Positions 57,501-64,000 of a DNA stretch of 64,000 nucleotides are shown piece by piece. Positions within the stretch are counted from its first letter, which is position 1, and each line of letters starts with the position of its first letter. Both the position numbers and the translations under genes were made by a program. The notes under the pieces were generated by a model. That model ran no database searches, was not told where the DNA came from, and saw only the letters and a list, made by a program, of their open reading frames with translations. This DNA is from Xanthostigma xanthostigma (lineage: Eukaryota > Arthropoda > Insecta > Raphidioptera > Raphidiidae): contig OY754476.1 of assembly GCA_963575645.1 (NCBI GenBank), positions 8,928,001 to 8,992,000 of the forward strand, given 5' to 3'.

Positions 57501-57576
57501 TAATGCAGCAAGAAATGAACTGCAAGGAATAAATCTTTCCGATGTGTGCTGTCAACAGTGGAGTGGAAGTAATTAG
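51571..57576 (+). CDS. gwl: Greatwall kinase (MASTL), mitotic AGC-type Ser/Thr kinase
   Basis: Nine exons: 51571-51825, 51903-52151, 52233-52461, 53375-53584, 53656-53961, 55362-55512, 55583-55776, 56680-56892, 57509-57576; 624 residues. Kinase motifs: glycine loop SRGAFGTVY (99-107), Lys122 in FAIK, HRD (214-216), DFG (234-236), then about 240 residues of Ser/Asn-rich insert before GTPDYLAPE (478-486). A split kinase domain with a long non-conserved middle region is diagnostic of Greatwall/MASTL. The C-tail [19 protein letters not shown] matches the family end. The kinase phosphorylates ENSA/ARPP19 to inhibit PP2A-B55 at mitotic entry. The middle region is much shorter than in humans or flies. 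The exon 4 donor (GTAATT at 53585) was chosen because it alone keeps the frame; a nearby GTATGT at 53593 does not. Confidence 0.92.
52855..52900. repeat. Hairpin in gwl intron 3
   Basis: TGTTTACTGATTGCCTACG and its complement (GTAGACAATCAGTAAACA) face each other across a few bases. The surrounding sequence is unusually GC-rich and TCACG-rich for the locus, suggesting old transposon material, but the ends could not be set. Confidence 0.45.
54148..55059. mobile_element. hAT element with perfect 8-bp target duplication (gwl intron 5)
   Basis: TAGTGTTGGGCGATTATGAA opens and ATCGATTATGCCCAACACTA closes a 912-bp element; GTAAAAAA flanks it on both sides (54140-54147, 55060-55067). It has inserted in an older repeat, seen as ATTCGTAAGAC blocks on both flanks and GAAGTGAAAACTT / AAGTTTTCACTTC at about 53999 and 55120. 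The interior consists of ATCGATT/ATCATTCG palindromes, without transposase. Confidence 0.9.
54846..55015. repeat. Tandem palindromic array inside the hAT element
   Basis: About four units of roughly 38 bp, each containing AATCGATAATTCGAATGATC and ATTCGATTTATCATTCAT. Each unit is itself close to palindromic. Subterminal arrays of this kind often bind hAT transposases. Confidence 0.75.
55836..56663. mobile_element. GTGATAACGTC-family element, copy 5 (gwl intron 7)
   Basis: The left end TTTGACGTGATAACGTCTTA and the right end CAGACAACCAATTTTTTT enclose 828 bp, longer than other copies, including unrelated AT-rich sequence. The right T-run ends 16 bp before the exon-8 acceptor AG (56678-56679). 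Nearly the whole 903-bp intron is this element. Confidence 0.8.
56910..57444. mobile_element. hAT element remnant with perfect 8-bp target duplication (gwl intron 8)
   Basis: TAGCGATGCATCCGATACCG and GAATCGATGCATCCCTA bound 535 bp, flanked by GTTGAAAC at 56902-56909 and 57445-57452. The interior encodes the end of a hAT transposase (57027-57272). It begins only 17 bp after the exon-8 splice donor. Confidence 0.9.
57027..57272 (+). pseudogene. hAT transposase C-terminal dimerisation domain fragment
   Basis: The translated frame contains [52 protein letters not shown], the classic hATC dimerisation signature of BED-type hAT transposases. Only this tail is left, so the copy is dead. It shows that the surrounding MITE derives from an autonomous hAT, not just a look-alike. 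Confidence 0.85.
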
Positions 57577-58310
57577 TTATTTTCCATAAAAAATACGTTT
57601 TATAAAAATGGTGAGTTTTTTGCAAAATTCCATATTAATTTATTTAAATGTTTTGTTACAATATTCTGTGATAAAATTAACTACCAATATATTTTGTTCA
57701 TGATTAAATTTTTTGGTGTGTTTCTATAACCCATAAAACAAACGAACTTAGTACAGTACTGACTCAATAACCCAAACTAATTTATTAAAACGGGCGTTCG
57801 CATTATAAAACAAAACAAAAAAGATTTTTTGTACTTTATATTTTCAATAAAAATACGTCAAAACTCTGAATTGTATTTACGTTACTTTTCCCAGTGAAAA
57901 TTCTCGAAATTAGATATCAAAAATAAGCTTCCACACTAGAAATCTCCCCTAAACCAGTAATCATTGAGTAAACTGCGCGTCTTGATCAGCGCTATTAGTG
58001 TCCAAAAAGTGAACTGTCGTATGACCGCAAAAATCAGTAAAAAGCCTACGTCGTTCGGAATCCATCTATCTATATTTCGCGGTGTGTACTAAAAACACTG
58101 CATAATTAAAAGGTTTAGGAACACAACTCCTCGATCTTTAGCGACAATAAATAAAAATACGATATAAATTTCCAGAAGAAATATTTCCAATTTATTAATA
58201 TCAAATTCGGAACAGTTGCAATAGTCATAATACTTCAATATAGAATGAAACACTATCTACATAAAATTGCATAAATATTATTTTCTAGGCACCATAAAGT
58301 GATTTATTTA
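57577..58310. other. Convergent 3' region of gwl and Patj
   Basis: No ORF or repeat recognised. It contains both 3' UTRs. AATAAA-like signals are present on each strand. Confidence 0.35.
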
Positions 58311-61300
58311 TTACGAAGCAGAATTAGCACCGGGAGAAATATTTGAAGGAATATGATTTGCGTGAGTTAACGTATCAGGAACAGGCAGTGGTTTTGCCAC
58401 TCCGATACGAACAACTCCACGCGGAGCTCCTTTCAATGCTTGTACGGCCTGATCTAATGAGGCATTTTCTAAAACAGTATCGTTTACAAACAACAGTCTA
58501 TCTCCCGGTATCAATCTTCCATCTAGTTGCGCAACGCCGCCCGGTACTAAGCTTCTAATTACAATAACAGTATCGTTTGGATCTATAGGATCTTGATAAT
58601 CGAGTATTGAAAAGCCCAATCCCCGTTCACCCTTAATTAATTCAATTACTTGTGGCTCAGAACTCCACATAGCCAGTCCAGTCAATGGTTCCAAGGAACG
58701 GGATCGCATTTTACATAGTAGACCGTTGGTGTCTGTAACCGATGCACTCGTAGCTAAAGAACCGTCCGATTTAGCTTTCACAAGACGATCGGACGCCGGT
58801 AACAAATCTTGTAAACTTCCGCTCAATGTACTGCGATTTTGAACAGCCGATACGGGACGTGGAGAACGGCCACAAACCATGCGAACATTTACTGGAAGTT
58901 CTTTAAGAATGCTGACGACTTCCATATGGTTCATTCCTAGCAATCTTACGCCGTTGACTTCCAATAATTCATCGCCCGAACATAATCTACCATCTCTCCC
59001 GACCGGTCCTTCCGGTAAAATAGAACGGATATAATGATGCGGTCTCACTTCTCTACCGTCTTCTACGTCGACCGTTCCTTCTAAGCTGATACCTAAACCT
59101 CCACCTTCACCGAACTTTCGTAATTCGGCAATGACTATTTCAGTATCGGAACCGACGATTGCATTCCATTTTGCAATTATTGTTGCTTCTTCGGCCGGAG
59201 TTAAGGGCTTCTGTGGATCGATCGAGCGTTTCTTTGGTGCGTCAATAACGGCAATATGAGTGCCGGCATGAGTGTTGGTTGCTTCGATTGGTTTTTCATT
59301 TGCCGACAGCTCTTCATCTTCAGTTTCTTTCCTTTTCACTCTGAAATTTATAAGTAAATAAACGTCTTATAAATTGATGAATCACGTCAAAATAAAAAGA
59401 TGAAACACCGGCTGCATGCACGAAAAAGTGTAACGTTCCTAACGTTACTAAGTGAGCGACTAGAATGCCTTCGGTAATTTTGAAGCAGATATCATCAACC
59501 GATTGAGATGAAAATTTGTATACACGTTTAGTTTGAATGACAATGCATGGTTAGCTGTGTGACGTCACTCAAAATCCAATATGGCGGACTTCTAAAGATG
59601 GCGGAAATGCCTTCGGTAATTTTGAAGCAGATATCATCAACCGATTGATATGAAAATTTGTATACACGTTTAGTTTGAATGACAATGCATGGTTAGCTGT
59701 GTGACGTCACTCAAAATCCAATATGGCGGACTTCTAAAGATGGCGGACTAATTTTATTATGCTTTCCTACAATATGGGTATCAAATGAAAGGGCTTGCTG
59801 AGAATAACTCGAAAAATAAAGTGACGTCACTCTAAATCCAATATGGCAGACTTCTAAAGATGGCGGACTAAGTTTTGTGATAACGTCTTATAAATTGATG
59901 AAACACCAGCTGCACGCACGAAAAAGTGTAACGTTCCGCCTGACCCTGTGCGTGCAAGCGAGAGCGCAGTAATGTATTATTAAATATGATATTCGAGCGG
60001 AATACGTTATCACGTAAAACTATCGTCCGTAAACCGACTTTACAGACAACCAATTTTTTATAATTGATTACTGACGAACTTACTTTTGTTGAGATTGTGG
60101 TGTCGCAGGAGTGGAAGGAGTTAGCTCATTAGCAGCAATAGCTTGTTGAAGTTGTTCATATTTTGGGCCACGTAAATAACGTTCTAGACATAGAGTGACT
60201 GTACTTCCGCTAGCTCTAAGGACTTCTACAGCTTCATGATTAGTATGTCCATGTAATGATTTTCCATCGACAGCAACTATTCGATCATTTACATGAATTT
60301 GTCCACTTAGATCAGCTGCACTGCCTGCACTGATACTTTTTACAAAAATTCCAGAGAGTTCTTCTTTTTCACAGACATATCCTGAAACAGGTAATATCAT
60401 TAATAATCTTTTTTGACGTGATAACGTCTTATAAATTGATGAAACACCGGCTGCACGCACGAAAAAGAGTAACGTTCCGCAAGCGAGAGCGCGATAGTCT
60501 CTCTCTTCTCGCGTGACATCAGAGTAGTGTGCGTTCAACATTTTTTTCGGCTGTTCCAGCGAAAGCTACATCTGACAGATGGCCGGATAAATTATACGGT
60601 TTGTTAACAAATATATAATATATATACATTCTTTTAAATGTCTTTTATAATTGCTTAAAAATATGTATTTTGCTTTAGTTGATCAAATTATTAGTCGGTA
60701 AAAATATAGTTTGACAGCTACTAAAATTTAGGTTATGTATTATTAAATATGATATTCAAGCGGAATACGTTATCACGTAAAACTGTCGTCCGTAAACCGA
60801 CTTTATAGACAACCAATTTTTTTTAACATGTATCATTAACAATACTATTACCTGCTATAGTAATTCCAAGGCCATTGGCGTCTTTTTTTAACTCTATAGT
60901 AAACTTTTCCATTTCCGGAAGCGGTATATTTTTTAATTCTAGATTTAATAAAGGTAGCGAAGGTGAGCCAGGCACTATTGGCAGTGATGGTACAACGGAT
61001 GTAGTGCAATCGTAATGATACGATTTATTAAATATTTCAGGATAACCGTGTTGAAGTAAATAACAATCCAAGTCAACTGGATTGCTCAATAATCTTGTCG
61101 GTACAATCGGTGTATGGGATGTCGATAGAAGATGCGGATGAGGTGGTTCTGCCATACGAGCAACAACCAGTCTGACTCTCGTACCAGATTGTCTCAATAC
61201 CGTAGCAACTTGTTCTGATCCCATCTCGTGTAAATTTACTTCGCCGATTTGCAAAATATGATCACCGCTACGGAGTCTACCATCTCTATCTGCTACGCCT

Positions 61301-62172
61301 CCCGGCAGTATGGTCTTGACTACAACTCCCATAGTGCGACCGCCGATTATTCCAAAGCCAAGTCCGGTTCCGTCATTAATAAGTTCAATAGCTTCTACTT
61401 GAGCCCACTCGGTCGTCAACAGCACATCTGATCCTGCTTTACTTGCATCGCTTACCGCCGAAGGTGATCTCTGTACACCTTCTTCATCTTCTAAAGAAGT
61501 TGATACTCCAGCTCCTCTTGCGACAACCAGTTCTACGAGTCCACGATTTTTTTGGAGGATATTTATAGCCTAAATAAAACGAAAACGATTAATGAACAGT
61601 TGATTTCATATTTTAATTTCAAATTACATACCGGATGAGACATATTTTCTCGTGGTATAAGAGAGCTTAAATCCATCGGGTGGCATGGCGTTTGATTAAA
61701 ACTCAATGGTTGCGGAGATCCGGGAGACAACTGTGCCGAAGGAACTCTTTGCTCATCGTCTAATCCCGTTTGACTAGTGTCTAAATTTCCATGGGTAGAC
61801 ACTCGATAAGGATCGTATAGTTCTACACTCGAAGGAACGTTTAAAACTAGTTCCCCTGAAAACAAAATAATAAGTATACTATCTTGATATATTCACAGAA
61901 AGTAGGTCATGTAGTAATTACATACCAGAAGATGTAATGTCAAAATCAACAGGTAAAATTGACGGATGCTGAATCAATTCTTGGCTTAGTTCACTAACTG
62001 AATCTTGAACTGTAACAATTCCTCGAAAAACAGGATTTTCAAGAGTTGATATCAGGAGTTCCAATTGTTCATTTGTGTTTGTTTGTAACTTGGGATCGTC
62101 AATTTCGTCTATGACTTGTTTGATATTATTTAATAACTGAAGAGCACTTGAAATATCAGAATTTAAATGCAT
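58311..62172 (-). CDS. Patj: Patj polarity scaffold (L27 plus four PDZ domains)
   Basis: Five exons on the minus strand: 61926-62172, 61632-61855, 60852-61569, 60084-60381, 58311-59340; phases join cleanly for 838 residues (Drosophila Patj is about 870). The N-terminus MHLNSDISSALQLLNNIK and DDPKLQTN form the L27 domain (about 4-66), which binds Stardust/Pals1. PDZ domains lie at about 212-298 (GLGFGIIGG), 380-470 (GLGITIAG, split by intron 3), 563-654 (GLGISLEG) and 725-812 (GLGFSILDYQD). It acts in the Crumbs complex at apical junctions of epithelia and photoreceptors. A PDZ-like C-terminal strand (AINILQKNRGLVELVVARG, 158-176) stands without its own PDZ core, possibly the remnant of an ancestral first PDZ. 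Introns 3 and 4 are almost wholly transposon; introns 1 and 2 are 70 and 62 bp. Confidence 0.95.
59361..59440. mobile_element. GTGATAACGTC-family end fragment, copy 6 (Patj intron 4)
   Basis: AACGTCTTATAAATTGATGA, ATCACGTC and ACACCGGCTGCATGCACG repeat one end of the family in slightly scrambled form, 19 bp from the exon-5 acceptor (59341-59342). The other end is missing; tandem repeats follow. Confidence 0.7.
59464..59873. repeat. 142-bp tandem repeat in Patj intron 4
   Basis: The unit starting AATGCCTTCGGTAATTTTGA and ending in TCTAAAGATGGCGGA appears twice with a period of 142 bp (59464, 59606); a third partial unit (CCAATATGGCAGACTTC) is at about 59838-59869. Units differ at very few positions, so amplification is recent. 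Confidence 0.85.
59876..60060. mobile_element. GTGATAACGTC-family element, copy 7 (Patj intron 4)
   Basis: GTGATAACGTCTTATAAATT to CAGACAACCAATTTTTTA, 185 bp, with TGTATTATTAAATATGATAT and GCGGAATACG shared with copy 8. It ends about 23 bp from the exon-4 donor (60082-60083). Confidence 0.8.
60411..60824. mobile_element. GTGATAACGTC-family element, copy 8, fullest interior (Patj intron 3)
   Basis: 414 bp from TTTTGACGTGATAACGTC to TAGACAACCAATTTTTTTT. It contains GACAGCTACTAAAATTTAGG and TTATTAAATATGATATTCAA, parts of which survive in copies 1 and 7, so it is closest to a parental form. It fills 414 of the 470 bp of the intron; without it the intron would be about 56 bp, like its neighbours. 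Confidence 0.8.
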
Positions 62173-64000
62173 TTTGATTTTTATGCAAATATAACTCGGT
62201 TACACCCTCTTTTAAATATTTAGTTAAAATTTCATAGCACACAAGGTTATTACAAGAAGGTTTCCACAATTTGTTATATACACAATGTTTATTGAACGTA
62301 TTATTCGACAGATATTATTTTCGTAGTTTTTTCTAAACAAATCCAAATGTTATTTGACATTGGAAGAAAAAAATGACAGCTCACATAGAAAATAAAACAT
62401 CATAACCAGAGAGCTAACTGATTATAGTTGGCTATTACATGATACATCTATGATCAAGTTCTATTGCATCGATTACCTCCTCTTGACCTTTTATAATTTT
62501 TGATATTGTATTATTTTCTTGCTTTACTAATAGCAATACTGATAAAACAAGCCATTTAATACAAAATAATCTAATTATGGAGTCAAGTATTATTCTTATT
62601 TCTGGGAGATAAGGTTTTCGTATGTTGCTTTCCAGTTAAGCTCCCTCTTAAATAAAGATTTCTTTTGGTATAGGTTTCTGTATTGATATAGTTTTTTTTT
62701 ATTTTTTACATTTAAAAACAGTCTACTACCTAATATTAAAAATCATTATAATAATCTTAGCATTTTGACACCTCGATCATCATATAAAAAACAAGAGTAT
62801 AGAAAATTGTAGTTGTGCGTCTTCACACTAGATGACAGGACCTACCCATCAAAGTGAAAGCGCGCCTGATCTTTAACTTTATCAATCACGTAACGGTTTT
62901 GGTTTGTTAGTTATCAGTGGTTATATTTTCGTGAGAGATTCTAAAATCAGTGTTCGTTTTCAAAATTCAGAGGTTTCTCCATTCATTAAAGTAAGTGTTA
63001 CTGTGATATCTCGTATTTTGTTTGATGTGTTGATTATTTTGCCAAGAAAACGCTTTTGCCATTGTCTTTCTCAATAAATATGAAACATTCGGGAAACTTT
63101 TTTTCTATGCCCTAACTAATTAGTAAATTCAAGATAACTCAAAACAAACAGTGGCGTTTCTAGAATAAAACTATATGGCAGTTTATTTTATATTTCATTT
63201 CGACCCAACAATGGGGAATACGCAGTTTATGTTCTAAGATGTCATTGTTATGTGAGGTTAGATTGGTTCGTTTTATATTACTATCTGATTTTTTACCTCT
63301 GTTAGTGCTATTGTTAGGGCTACAGATTGTGAGAAGTACACGCAATATAATTATGTACCATATTCGTGTGTAAATATACACAGTAGTCGCAAAGTGTAAA
63401 ACATTTTTTACGTCAAAGTTCGTCTTTGGTGTTAATGTTTTTAGAATAAAAATATCCAATGTCTAGCTAGAGTGAGGTAATTTCAGGCTTATAAATAAGG
63501 TAAATTCTAACATAAAAATTTTTAATACGTATTTATTTACAATACCGTTTTTGCATAAATAGGTATTTTTATAAAAGTGTAACAATCACAAAATTATTTA
63601 AAATATTGATAATAATCTAATGATACGTCCAGGAAAAATTACAAAACAAAATTTGTCTTTTACCATTAAAGAAAACTACTAAAATATATTATATTCAGTT
63701 ATGCATCTATAATGTGAAAACAAATAACAAATAGACGAACTTTTTGGTTAATTAATAATAATGACAGATTTAATAAAATTTTGTAGGTATAAATTATATG
63801 AAAATTCTAAAAATCTATTGCGTCAAAATCTTAATCAGTGATTAGCATTACCTTGGTAAATTTTCAATAGTGAAAATATAGAATATGATGAGGTAATATG
63901 ATTTTTCCGATTAAAATATTGGAGCAATTTAAAATATTTGAGTAAAACACGTGATTATTAATGTGTCTTTATTTATAACAAAATTTTAATTAGGCCTTGT
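62173..64000. other. Upstream of Patj, with a possible 5' exon of a divergent gene
   Basis: Non-coding in all frames as far as I can judge. An arthropod initiator-like TCAGT at 62914-62918 is followed 70 bp later by a strong donor (AAA|GTAAGT at 62991), so 62915-62990 could be a 5' UTR exon of a plus-strand gene beyond the right edge. The rest is AT-rich with nothing recognisable. Confidence 0.3.

Noticed and set aside
59341-60851. Reading the Patj intron insertions as introners (transposons that create introns)
   Set aside because: The splice sites lie outside the repeat ends by 19-30 bp, and the repeat-free remainders match normal minimal introns, so insertion into existing introns is simpler.

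Overview
This looks like a 64 kb piece of an AT-rich arthropod, almost certainly insect, nuclear genome. Nine multi-exon genes with GT-AG introns are embedded in dense, mostly non-autonomous transposon debris. The gene set (morgue, greatwall, trithorax with its receptor-like zinc finger, L27+4-PDZ Patj) is insect-like. Repeat style and the abundance of short MITEs suggest Hemiptera, but that is only a guess. Exon joins were worked out by hand from reading frame, splice signals and family resemblance; no transcript evidence was available.

Layout. 1-5164: repeats and a minus-strand morgue-like gene (zinc finger, F-box, E2 fold lacking the catalytic Cys) whose last exon lies beyond the left edge. 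5165-7653: a repeat-filled divergent promoter region. 7654-18035: plus-strand Drp1, 11 exons, its introns full of DNA-transposon derivatives (Tigger-, hAT-, piggyBac- and Harbinger-like) plus a hammerhead-ribozyme-like motif of Penelope type. 20070-26918: minus-strand very-long-chain 3-oxoacyl-CoA reductase (HSD17B12/spidey). 31055-35938: plus-strand SRP72. 36158-36926: a minus-strand SMAC/DIABLO-like gene converging on SRP72. 37776-46726: plus-strand trithorax (2,629 aa) with PHD fingers, FYRN/FYRC, Taspase1 site and SET domain. 48132-50035: a small four-helix membrane protein (DUF4728/pasiflora-like). 51571-57576: greatwall/MASTL kinase. 58311-62172: minus-strand Patj polarity scaffold. 62173-64000: little visible beyond a possible 5' exon of a divergent gene.

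The genes do not form a pathway. They cover apoptosis and mitochondrial fission (morgue, Drp1, DIABLO-like), mitosis (greatwall), chromatin memory (trithorax), ER targeting and lipid elongation (SRP72, HSD17B12) and epithelial polarity (Patj). The main structural theme is transposons sitting a few tens of bases from splice sites. One repeat family, with ends reading GACGTGATAACGTC and ACAGACAACCAATT, occurs at about eight sites, six of them in introns of Drp1, SRP72, greatwall and Patj. In greatwall its terminal T-run lies where the polypyrimidine tract of an acceptor should be. Several hAT-type elements keep exact 8-bp target duplications, which fixes their boundaries with confidence.
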